From an uncultured Prevotellaceae bacterium (GTDB lineage: Bacteria; Bacteroidota; Bacteroidia; Bacteroidales; Bacteroidaceae), in the NCBI GenBank assembly GCA_947165505.1, contig CAMVAT010000006.1:1-64000 (forward strand): DNA of 64,000 bases, written 5' to 3'. Position numbers and translations under genes: made by a program. Within the stretch, counting starts at the first letter, position 1, and every line of letters begins with the position of its first letter. The notes under the pieces are model-generated. The model was not told the origin of the DNA, did no database searches, and saw only the letters and a list, made by a program, of their open reading frames with translations. Positions 16,107 through 24,104 of this stretch are shown in pieces.

Positions 16107-16140
16107 CCCCCTCCCCGTCCCTCCCCGAGGGGAGGGCGTA
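16105..16140 (-). repeat. G/C-rich hairpin repeat
   Basis: CCCTCCCC-GA-GGGGAGGG preceded by AGCCCCCTCCCC: the reverse complement of the elements at 7644 and 10858. It begins in the stop codon region of the 14913 gene and may serve as its terminator. Confidence 0.7.
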
Positions 16141-16232
16141 GTTTCCTTCTCTATGAGGATGGCAACCGCTATTCCAAGGTTTTGTGTGTTGGTAGCTGAG
16201 CCTGTTAAAAAATAAAAAAACGATTCAATTCG

Positions 16233-16263
16233 TTTGCTTATATCCTTTTTATTGCTACCTTTG
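16233..16263 (+). promoter_or_regulatory. Bacteroidota-type promoter of the ATPase gene
   Basis: TTTG (16233-16236), 19 nt, TACCTTTG (16256-16263): an exact consensus match. Confidence 0.75.
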
Positions 16264-16266
16264 CAT

Positions 16267-16309
16267 CACATAAATTATGTTACATTATTTGTGTTACACG
16301 ATTTATGTG
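16267..16309 (+). promoter_or_regulatory. Inverted repeat at the transcription start of the ATPase gene
   Basis: CACATAAAT (16267-16275) and ATTTATGTG (16301-16309) form a perfect 9-bp inverted repeat, and between and beside the arms TGTTACA occurs twice plus TGTGACA. It overlaps the expected transcription start, so it could be a repressor site or a 5' stem-loop. Confidence 0.45.
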
Positions 16310-16339
16310 ACAATATGAACGCGATAACAACGATATAGT

Positions 16340-17482
16340 ATGGCGAAGAGAAAAGACAAGAAAATAGAGAATCCGTTTGTATATCAAGGATATATAAGTC
16401 CGGACTTTTTTTGTGACCGTATTGAAGAGACCGAAGAACTGGTCTCAAATATGCGTAATGGTCGTAATACAACGCTGATATCACCCCGTCGAATCGGCAA
16501 AACGGGGCTGATACAAAATGCTTTTTATGCCATTAATCAGTTAGATAAAGATGCTATTTGCATCTATATCGACATCTTTTCTACGAAGAATCAGCACGAT
16601 TTTGTGCAACTCCTTGGCTCCGCTGTTGCTCGCCACCTGCTTTCTAAACAGCAAAAGGCGTTTCAACGGCTGTTGGAGTTCTTTAGTTCGTGGAGGCCTG
16701 TACTCAGTGCGGACCCCTTGACGGGAATGCCTACGGTGTCGGTCAGCATAGAACCGTCGCAATCGGAGATGACGCTAAAAAGTATATTTGAATATCTCAA
16801 CCAAAGTCGTCATCAGGTGTTCGTGGCCATTGATGAATTCCAACAGATTGCTACCTACCCGGAAAGTGGGTTAGAGGCCCAACTTCGTTCTTTGATTCAG
16901 TTCGCGCCTCATGTCCATTTCGTCTTTTCTGGTAGCAAACAGCATTTGATGGCTCAGATGTTTCAGTCGCCGGAAAGACCTTTTTATCAAAGTACGGCTT
17001 CGATGGGACTTTTACCGCTGCATGAGGAAGTTTATTATGACTTTGCCAGTCGTTTCTTCACCGCCAAGGGTGGCAGTATCTCACGTGAGGTCTTTCATGC
17101 TGTTTACAGCCGCTTCGATGGGATCACTCAGAACATACAACAAATTTTAAATCGTCTCTATGAAAAAGAGAAACATGTTGATAGCGAGCAGCAGGTGAAC
17201 GAGGCCGTTAGTCATGTTGTTTATAGAAACAGCATGCAGTATGAAGTTTTTGTCGGATTTCTGACGGATAATCAGTTGTCTGTCTTGAAGGCTCTCGCAA
17301 AAGAAGGCCGTGTCGCAAGTCCGCAGGCCAATGACTTCATCAAACAGTACGACCTGCCCGGCGCAAGCAGTGTGAAGGCTGCGATGAAGGTGTTGCTTGA
17401 CAAAGACCTGGTATATCACGACCCAACGGGCTATTGGGTCTATGACCGCTTCTTTGACCTCTGGCTCAAGGGGCTGGTGTAA
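16340..17482 (+). CDS. ATP-binding protein, archaeal-type AAA/STAND ATPase family
   Basis: A 380-residue P-loop ATPase. Walker A is SPRRIGKT (48-55), Walker B is VFVAIDEFQQ with Asp165-Glu166, and a sensor-like segment FVFSGSKQHLM follows. The C-terminus (about 285-380) is a winged-helix region ending in WVYDRFFDLWLKGLV, common in the Bacteroidota members of this family. Such proteins are abundant and accessory in gut Bacteroidales, with no established role. Base composition is lower in GC than the neighbours, which fits separate acquisition. It has its own promoter. Confidence 0.85.
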   Translation: MAKRKDKKIENPFVYQGYISPDFFCDRIEETEELVSNMRNGRNTTLISPRRIGKTGLIQNAFYAINQLDKDAICIYIDIFSTKNQHDFVQLLGSAVARHLLSKQQKAFQRLLEFFSSWRPVLSADPLTGMPTVSVSIEPSQSEMTLKSIFEYLNQSRHQVFVAIDEFQQIATYPESGLEAQLRSLIQFAPHVHFVFSGSKQHLMAQMFQSPERPFYQSTASMGLLPLHEEVYYDFASRFFTAKGGSISREVFHAVYSRFDGITQNIQQILNRLYEKEKHVDSEQQVNEAVSHVVYRNSMQYEVFVGFLTDNQLSVLKALAKEGRVASPQANDFIKQYDLPGASSVKAAMKVLLDKDLVYHDPTGYWVYDRFFDLWLKGLV

Positions 17483-17568
17483 TGCGAAACTCCCCAACCC
17501 TCCAATCTATTGTCCAAACTCCCAAACTCCCAAACTCCCAAACTCCCAATCTCCGCAAAGAATCAATT
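17483..17568. repeat. CCAAACTC decamer repeats
   Basis: Short tandem CCCAAACTCC units (about 17513-17550) fill the gap before the third sigma promoter motif. Confidence 0.6.
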
Positions 17569-17595
17569 CGGCTTTTCCCGCTGTTGGTCGTATCA
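17569..17595 (+). promoter_or_regulatory. Predicted ECF-sigma promoter, site 3
   Basis: CGGCTTTT (17569-17576), 12 nt, CGTATCA (17589-17595). Unlike sites 1 and 2 its surroundings differ, so the two boxes are conserved here independently of gene duplication. It predicts transcription starting near 17602, favouring the ATG at 17633. Confidence 0.65.
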
Positions 17596-17632
17596 CTGAT
17601 ATATGCGAATCAATATCAACTATCATTACCGT

Positions 17633-20530
17633 ATGAATCAACTCCAGAGGCGGGGATGCTATCCCGTCGTGCAAACCTGCCGTGCGCTCTTTCTTTTTCT
17701 CCTCCTCCTCTTTCTCCCCCTCGCCCTGCATGCGCAGGAAGCTAAGAAGAAGGAGAAGAAAATCTACCTCGGTGGATATGTGTCGGACTCTTTTACCAAG
17801 GCCTATGTGCCTGCCGACAGCCTCACCGTCTTGCTGCTGCGGCCCGATTCGTCGGTCGTAGATACCGCCAAGGTGCATCAGACGACGAATTACCAGGGGT
17901 TCACTTCCACTTATTATGGTGTTGAGGTGCCCGCACAGCCGGCCAAATATATCTTCAAGGCCATGCACCCCGAATACGAGACCACCTGCCTGAACTATGA
18001 AGTCAAGCATGTGGGGCGCAACCGTGGGTTTGAACTGCCGCCGCTGCGCATGAAACGCAGTCAGAAGAAATATGTCAAGGACGAGGGGGCGCTCGACGAG
18101 GTGACGGTCAAGGCCACAAGGGTGAAGATGGTGTATAAGGGCGACACCATCGTCTATAACGCCGACGCGTTTAATGTGCCCGAGGGGTCGATGCTCGATG
18201 CGCTCATCAAACAACTGCCCGGCGTGGAACTGCGCGAGGGCGGCGAGATATACGTCAATGGCAAGAAGGTGGAAAACCTGACGCTCAACGGCGCCGACTT
18301 CTTCAAAGGCAAAAACAAGATGATGCTCGAAAACCTGCCTTACTACTCCGTGAAGAATGTGCAGGTGTATCACAAACAGACACCGAAAAGCAAATTCTTG
18401 GGCACCGACGTAGAGAAGAAGGAACTGACGATGGATGTGGTGCTCAAACGTGAATACAGTGTGGGCGGAACGGCTTTCGTCGAAGGCGGCTATGGCACCG
18501 ACCACCGCTATAGGGGCAAGGGCTTCGGACTGCGCTATACCGACCACAGCCGGGTCGTGCTCTTCGGAGGGGCGAACAATCTGAACGAATACATCGACTA
18601 CGACCGCGAAGGCAACGAGCAGAGCAGGGTGGAGGCCTCCGGCGACCGCGACGTGAGGCAGATAGGCGGTCTCTGGGCTCTGCATACCGCCGAGGAGCGC
18701 ATGACCAACAGCCTGGAATATAACCTGAAATGGGAGGACAACCACGGCGAGACGCGCTCACAGTCGGAGAACTACCTGGCAGGGGCCAGCACCTTCGGAC
18801 AGTCGCAGGCTGTCAACAACAACCGGCCGTTCAGCATGAATGTCAGGAATAATTTCGAAATGCAAAAGCCTTTCTTCGTCAACTCGAACATACAATTCTC
18901 TTACGATCACGGACACAGCGACGGTGAAAGCCTGTCGCTTACGGCCAAGGATGTGCTCTTCAACGACAGCATCAACCAAAACCTAAGCCGCAACCTGAGG
19001 AAAAGCGATGCCGTCAGTCTGAACATGAGCGGCACTGGTATGTTTAAACTGCCCTGGGGCGACTATCTGCAGCTGAATGCCTATTGGGCGAGCCGCAGAC
19101 AATTCAACAACCATTCGTTCTCGCACGACAGATACAAATTCTACAATACCGGAGCCATCGACCAACGCAACCAATACTACGACCAACCAGCAACGGATTT
19201 CAGTTTCAACACCAGTGTGGAGTACCGAGTGTGGTTCAGCGAGCGTTTTTCTCTTTCGCCCCAATTCGGCATGACTTATCAAACCAATGACAACGACTCA
19301 TGGCTCTATCGCTTGGACCGGTTGGGCGAAGCGTGGGCGGTAAACGGACCGCACACCTTGGGCTCTCTGCCCCTGACGGCCGACTCGCTGCGGTGGGCGG
19401 TGGATGCACCCAACTCGTCGGAAAGGCAGTCGCGCTTGAATCAATATGACATGGGCTTATTTTTTCAATACAACAAATCGTCAGACAAAGGATACTTCAT
19501 GGCCTATGGCGAGTTCAAGGAAGAATTCCGCCGTAACCACATGCGCTACGACAATGATGCGCTGCATGCCCGGGTGAACAAAAACTACCACTCACCTCGC
19601 ATATTTATCTATTCCTATTGGACGTTCGACCAATATCGAAAGAGCCTCTATGCGATGGTATATAACTACACTCATCTGCCCGGTATCGAGGAGATGGTGG
19701 ACATCACGTCAACCAGCAATCCGCTCAATATCGTGAAAGGCAATCCTGACCTTCGCCCCATGACGTACTGGACGGTCAACACCAATTATAGTGTGCGAAA
19801 AGACAGCATCGACCAAAATATCAATCTCAGCATCAACGGCAACATCCAGCACAACGCTTTTGCGCGCGCTTACACTTACGACCCTGCTTCGGGTGTCTAT
19901 ACCTCTTGGGCGGAGAACGTCAACGGCAACTGGAATGTCAATGCCTCATTCGACTATAACCGTGCTTTGGGAAAGAAAAAATACTGGCACATCGGCTCCG
20001 CGCTCAACACCGACATCGGACAGAGCACCGACCTCTCCTCTGTCAGTTCGGCCACGCCACAGCGCAACCGTGTCACCTCTCTGCGCATGACCCTTTCGCC
20101 CAACCTGCGCTATCAGCGCGAAAAACTATCCTTCACGCTCAAGGCCAGCGGCTCATGGCAGCACCTGCACCGCAGCATCGACGTGAGCACACTGCCCACC
20201 AATGTGTATGATTTCTCGTATGGGTTCAACGCCAATTATCAGCTGCCGTGGAATTTCACCATCGACACTGACCTGCAGATGCACTCACGGCGAGGATATG
20301 CCGAGGCCGACATGAACGACAACCGCCTCTATTGGGATGCCACACTCACCAAGTCGTGGCGGCAGGGCCGGTGGGTGGCCAAACTCAAAGGCTACGATCT
20401 GCTCGGACAGGTCTCCCATTGGCAGTATAGGGTCAATGCCCAAGGCCGCTACGAGACATGGACCAACAACATGCGCCGCTACGTGCTCCTCTCACTGGCC
20501 TACCGGTTTACGCTCAAGCCGAAGAAGTAG
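17633..20530 (+). CDS. TonB-receptor-like outer-membrane beta-barrel protein
   Basis: About 965 residues. The signal peptide core is LFLFLLLLFLPLALHAQ. Then come a carboxypeptidase-regulatory-like Ig domain (to about 125), a plug-like region (DEVTVKATRVKMVYKGDT, VNGKKVENLTLNGADFF) and a long beta-barrel of the OMP_b-brl_3 type with the hallmark LNIVKGNPDLRPMTYWTVN near 705. The barrel ends LSLAYRFTLKPKK. In this family the exact substrate is usually unknown. An ATG at 17603 would lie at the predicted transcription start, so ATG 17633 is chosen. The sigma promoter motif just upstream links it to the ECF regulon. Confidence 0.88.
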   Translation: MNQLQRRGCYPVVQTCRALFLFLLLLFLPLALHAQEAKKKEKKIYLGGYVSDSFTKAYVPADSLTVLLLRPDSSVVDTAKVHQTTNYQGFTSTYYGVEVPAQPAKYIFKAMHPEYETTCLNYEVKHVGRNRGFELPPLRMKRSQKKYVKDEGALDEVTVKATRVKMVYKGDTIVYNADAFNVPEGSMLDALIKQLPGVELREGGEIYVNGKKVENLTLNGADFFKGKNKMMLENLPYYSVKNVQVYHKQTPKSKFLGTDVEKKELTMDVVLKREYSVGGTAFVEGGYGTDHRYRGKGFGLRYTDHSRVVLFGGANNLNEYIDYDREGNEQSRVEASGDRDVRQIGGLWALHTAEERMTNSLEYNLKWEDNHGETRSQSENYLAGASTFGQSQAVNNNRPFSMNVRNNFEMQKPFFVNSNIQFSYDHGHSDGESLSLTAKDVLFNDSINQNLSRNLRKSDAVSLNMSGTGMFKLPWGDYLQLNAYWASRRQFNNHSFSHDRYKFYNTGAIDQRNQYYDQPATDFSFNTSVEYRVWFSERFSLSPQFGMTYQTNDNDSWLYRLDRLGEAWAVNGPHTLGSLPLTADSLRWAVDAPNSSERQSRLNQYDMGLFFQYNKSSDKGYFMAYGEFKEEFRRNHMRYDNDALHARVNKNYHSPRIFIYSYWTFDQYRKSLYAMVYNYTHLPGIEEMVDITSTSNPLNIVKGNPDLRPMTYWTVNTNYSVRKDSIDQNINLSINGNIQHNAFARAYTYDPASGVYTSWAENVNGNWNVNASFDYNRALGKKKYWHIGSALNTDIGQSTDLSSVSSATPQRNRVTSLRMTLSPNLRYQREKLSFTLKASGSWQHLHRSIDVSTLPTNVYDFSYGFNANYQLPWNFTIDTDLQMHSRRGYAEADMNDNRLYWDATLTKSWRQGRWVAKLKGYDLLGQVSHWQYRVNAQGRYETWTNNMRRYVLLSLAYRFTLKPKK

Positions 20531-20543
20531 CAGCCCCAAACTT

Positions 20544-21149
20544 CTACATCCCCCAGTCTGACAGGCTCTGGAGTGGCTCCTTGGGGATGCGGCTCCAGCG
20601 CTCTTTGGGCTTGCGGTTGTCGTCGATGTTGTATTCCAACTCCTGTTTCTTGTGCGTCAGGTAGTTGATGCTCACCTTCTCGGCGTTGTGGGTGTTGCGG
20701 GCCACCGACTGGCTGTCTTGTCCGATGAGGAAGAAGTCGCCCTGCTGATAGCGAAACAGGTACGTGTCGTCGTTGTTGCCCCAGCCGCCGGCGCTCATGA
20801 ATGTGTTCACCGATATCTTCATCACCCCCTTGGCGGTGATGTCGATGGAGTATTCATAGAAGCAGAATTCCTCGTTGGCCAGCAGTTTGTCGGGGTATTG
20901 TCGCCACAGGCGGTAGTTGCCGCCGCGCTCGCCCCAATACACGGCCAGCAGGGGCGCGGCCTTATCCTCGGGAGCGAAGGCGATGAGTGCCAGGTCGCGC
21001 ACACCGTCTTTGTTCATGTCGCCGTAGGCGTATTGGGCTGTCCATCCGTCGGGCAGTACGCCCTCGGCGGTGGTGCCGGTGGATTTCAGCGTCTGTGCCC
21101 CCATGGCTATGGGCAGCGACAGCATCAGTAGCAGGAAAAGTTTTTTCAT
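20544..21149 (-). CDS. Small secreted protein with FG-GAP/EF-hand-like motif
   Basis: A 201-residue protein with signal peptide MKKLFLLLMLSLPIAMGAQ. The segment YGDMNKDGVRDLALIAF is a DxNxDGxxDL calcium-loop motif typical of single FG-GAP/VCBS repeats. No enzyme motif. The frame is open further upstream to 21185, but a -7 box overlaps that start. It converges on the barrel gene at 17633 with only 13 nt between stop codons. Function unknown. Confidence 0.7.
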   Translation of the reverse strand: MKKLFLLLMLSLPIAMGAQTLKSTGTTAEGVLPDGWTAQYAYGDMNKDGVRDLALIAFAPEDKAAPLLAVYWGERGGNYRLWRQYPDKLLANEEFCFYEYSIDITAKGVMKISVNTFMSAGGWGNNDDTYLFRYQQGDFFLIGQDSQSVARNTHNAEKVSINYLTHKKQELEYNIDDNRKPKERWSRIPKEPLQSLSDWGM

Positions 21150-21182
21150 ACGTATGGTGGTTAATGTGTTAATATTTTGGTG

Positions 21183-21190
21183 CAAATATA
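21183..21190 (-). promoter_or_regulatory. -7 box of the 21149 gene
   Basis: TATATTTG on the minus strand, 33 nt before the ATG at 21149. Confidence 0.55.
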
Positions 21191-21326
21191 GTGTTTTTAT
21201 GGTTGAACTGCAAGAAATCGCCCCAAAAAAATGTTGCCGTGCGTCTCGGGCTTATATGCCGCCATGATGCCGGGGCTTGCCATGATGATGTATGAGCCGA
21301 ATATGGAGTAATAAATAAACGGAAAA

Positions 21327-21358
21327 TTTGGAGGTTTCGGGATTATTGCATAATTTTG
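21327..21358 (+). promoter_or_regulatory. Promoter of the membrane AraC regulator
   Basis: TTTG (21327-21330), 20 nt, TAATTTTG (21351-21358), 30 nt before the ATG at 21389. Confidence 0.7.
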
Positions 21359-21388
21359 CAATTGAAAACCTAACTTACAGAAATACCT

Positions 21389-23959
21389 ATGCTCAGGAGA
21401 GCCCTGCTGGCCTTATGCTTGTTGTTGCTTGCGTGTATGCGTGCAAAAGCGCAGCCCGACTGTACCGTGACCCATTACGATGAGTTCAGCGGTATGGCTC
21501 AGTGGTATGTTACGCAAATCGTGCAAGACCGAAAGGGTATGATGTGGTTCGCCACATGGAATGGTCTCAACCGATACGACGGCTATCAGTTTGAGTGCTT
21601 CAAGTCGGAGCCGGGCGACGGCGTAGATCTGCCCTCCGACCGTATCTCAGACATCATGCTCAACGACCAGGGCAACCTCTTTTGTCTGATTGACGACAGG
21701 GTGTTCCTCTTCCATATCGACTCGTGCCGCTATCAGCCGCTGCCCCAGCAGCAGGAGCAGAAGCTCGTGGCACTGTTCAAGGAGCGCAAACGCATCGACG
21801 ACGATAAGGTGAAGCATCCCTTCAGCGTGACCGACACCTATGGCACGCAATGGCAAATAGCAGGCGATGGTACCATCACCTATACCGACCCTGCCACGGG
21901 ACGGCAGGTGTCACTGCCTAAATATGATGAGCGGATGCGCGATGTGCAATACTGCACCACCGACCGCAACGGAAATGTATGGGCGCGCAGCGGATACGGA
22001 GCGTATAAACTGACGTTTTATAATAGGCCCTACGTCTGGTTTGCACAAGAGAAACCCTCGCAGATCAGATGTCTCTATCTCGACAGCAAACAGCGCTATT
22101 GGGTGACGAGCAAGGAGGATGCCACCGTGCGGCTCTTCGACCGCGACAACCGGCTGCTGGGATACCTGGGCGGCGACGGGCGACTACATGCACAGTACAC
22201 CCATTTTCGATACCCAGTCTATGCCATGCTGCAAGACACGCATGGGGCGTTTTGGCTGGGGTGCAAACCCGGGGGCGTGTGCAGGCTGACGGAGACGGCC
22301 GACGGCGTGTTCCAACTGGAGCAGTTCGTGCATGATGACTCCGACAGCCAGTCGATCAGCCACGACCATGTGTATGACATCAAAGAGGATGCGCGCGGGC
22401 GACTGTGGATAGCCACCTTCGATGGCGGCATCAACTGCGTGGAGCATCCCCATGACGCGCATCCCGCGTTTTTGCATCAGGGCAACGGGCTGCGTTATCC
22501 CGAGGATGTGTGCCAGAGGGTCAGGTATATACATATCACTGCCGACGGCCATCTGCTGGCAGCCACCACGCGGGGGCTGATTGTGGCCGATGTCACACCC
22601 GCCGACACCCGCAGCATCGTCTTCAAATGCCACACCAAGGAGAAAGACCGCTACAACAGTTTGAGCAACAACGCCACGATGTATGTGGCGGAAGACAGTC
22701 TGCACCGCCTTTTCGTATGCACCGAGAGCGGAGGGGTCAACCTCATCACCTCGACCAACCTGCAGGCCGACCAACTGTGTTTCAGACACTTCAATACCAC
22801 CAACGGGTTGCCGTCTGACGTGGCACTGTCGGCTCAGGCCATGGGCGACCGGCTGCTCATCGTGAGCAACAACCAACTCATCTTGCTGCGGGTGACCTAC
22901 GATGACCCGGTGGAGTGCGAATCGTTTTTCTGGCGCGACAAGATGAGATTCTCTGATGCCACTCCGCTCTTACGTCCCGATGGCTATATGCTTTTCGGCC
23001 TGCAAGACCATGCGCTGCTGATACGGCCCTCCGACATACAGAAAAACCAGTTTGTGCCACCGTTGGCGCTCACGGCCCTGTCGATAGAGAACAGGCCCCT
23101 GCAGCGTGCCGTCAATGCCTTAGACACCCTGGTGCTGCAACCCGGCGAGCGCGACTTCACACTGTGGTTTGCCGCCCTCGACTTCTCTGTAGAGAACCAG
23201 GTCGATTATGCCTTCCGGCTCGATGACGACAAGTGGAACTCCATCGGCAAAAACCGTTCGGCTACGTTTCTCGACATGGCCCCGGGTACCTATCGCTTGC
23301 AGATACGCTCTACCAATGCCGACGGGGTGTGGGTGGATAATGTGCGTGTGCTCACCATCATCGTCAAACCCGTATTCTGGGAGACGGGTTGGGCCAAGCT
23401 GCTCTATGTCTTGCTCTTTGCGGCCGTGGTATGGGCCATCCTATATACGCGCCGCTATATCAAGAACCTCAACCGGCGGCAGCGTGAGTTGCACGAAGCC
23501 TATCTCGCACTCGTCAATGCGCAAAACAGCGGCGAGCCGCAGACCGTGGATGCGAGTCCGTCGGCACCCGCAGTCGAGCAGACCCCTGCAGCCTCACCCG
23601 CCGACAGCCATCAGATGAGTGCCGACGACGAGATGTTCATGCGCAGGGTGATGGCGTTCATCGAGTCAAACATCGACAATGCCGATGTCAATATCAGCGA
23701 CATGGCCGAGGCGGCAGCCACCAGCTATTCGGGCCTGAACAGGAAGATGAAGTCGCTGCTCGGTGTCACGCCGCTCGACTTCCTGCGCGAGGCGCGCATC
23801 AGGCGAGCCTGCCAGTTGCTGCAAGAGGGCCTGCCTGTGGTCGAGGTGGCGGCTGGTTGCGGATTTGCCGATGCCAAGTATTTCGCCAAATGCTTCAAGG
23901 CCGAAATGGGGATGACCCCCACCGAATATAAAGCCAAAAATATTTCCACCGAAGTGTAA
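21389..23959 (+). CDS. Transmembrane AraC regulator with two-component-type propeller sensor (no kinase)
   Basis: An 856-residue one-component regulator. After a signal peptide, periplasmic Reg_prop repeats form the sensor propellers (GMMWFATWNGLNRYDG at the start is characteristic), followed by a Y_Y_Y domain at ~560-650, a membrane segment at ~669-690, a ~65-residue linker and a C-terminal AraC helix-turn-helix domain (~750-850; DVNISDMAEAAATSYSGLNR, and FADAKYFAKCFKAEMGMTP). Classical hybrid two-component systems of polysaccharide loci carry histidine kinase, ATPase and receiver domains between membrane and HTH; here all are absent. It lies just upstream of susC/susD on the same strand and should control them on sensing an oligosaccharide. 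Confidence 0.9.
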   Translation: MLRRALLALCLLLLACMRAKAQPDCTVTHYDEFSGMAQWYVTQIVQDRKGMMWFATWNGLNRYDGYQFECFKSEPGDGVDLPSDRISDIMLNDQGNLFCLIDDRVFLFHIDSCRYQPLPQQQEQKLVALFKERKRIDDDKVKHPFSVTDTYGTQWQIAGDGTITYTDPATGRQVSLPKYDERMRDVQYCTTDRNGNVWARSGYGAYKLTFYNRPYVWFAQEKPSQIRCLYLDSKQRYWVTSKEDATVRLFDRDNRLLGYLGGDGRLHAQYTHFRYPVYAMLQDTHGAFWLGCKPGGVCRLTETADGVFQLEQFVHDDSDSQSISHDHVYDIKEDARGRLWIATFDGGINCVEHPHDAHPAFLHQGNGLRYPEDVCQRVRYIHITADGHLLAATTRGLIVADVTPADTRSIVFKCHTKEKDRYNSLSNNATMYVAEDSLHRLFVCTESGGVNLITSTNLQADQLCFRHFNTTNGLPSDVALSAQAMGDRLLIVSNNQLILLRVTYDDPVECESFFWRDKMRFSDATPLLRPDGYMLFGLQDHALLIRPSDIQKNQFVPPLALTALSIENRPLQRAVNALDTLVLQPGERDFTLWFAALDFSVENQVDYAFRLDDDKWNSIGKNRSATFLDMAPGTYRLQIRSTNADGVWVDNVRVLTIIVKPVFWETGWAKLLYVLLFAAVVWAILYTRRYIKNLNRRQRELHEAYLALVNAQNSGEPQTVDASPSAPAVEQTPAASPADSHQMSADDEMFMRRVMAFIESNIDNADVNISDMAEAAATSYSGLNRKMKSLLGVTPLDFLREARIRRACQLLQEGLPVVEVAAGCGFADAKYFAKCFKAEMGMTPTEYKAKNISTEV

Positions 23960-23996
23960 AAAACCGTCAAACACTGTGTTTGACGGTTTTTTACAC
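23954..23996. terminator. Bidirectional terminator after the AraC regulator
   Basis: A near-perfect inverted repeat, GTGTAAAAAACCGTCAAAC pairing with its complement ending GGTTTTTTACAC, loop of five bases. It overlaps the stop codon of the regulator gene. Confidence 0.9.
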
Positions 23997-24039
23997 TCTT
24001 TTTGGCAATAATTTGCCCCCCGTCGTGGCTTTTTCTGCT

Positions 24040-24047
24040 TACTTTTG
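24040..24047 (+). promoter_or_regulatory. -7 box of the susC operon
   Basis: TACTTTTG, 57 nt before the susC ATG. A TTTG at 24012-24015 is 24 nt upstream, slightly farther than consensus, which fits activator-dependent expression. Confidence 0.55.
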
Positions 24048-24104
24048 CGACATACTTGAAAAGCAGAAAACCTATAAGTCATACTAATTCTAACTAAGAC
24101 AAAC

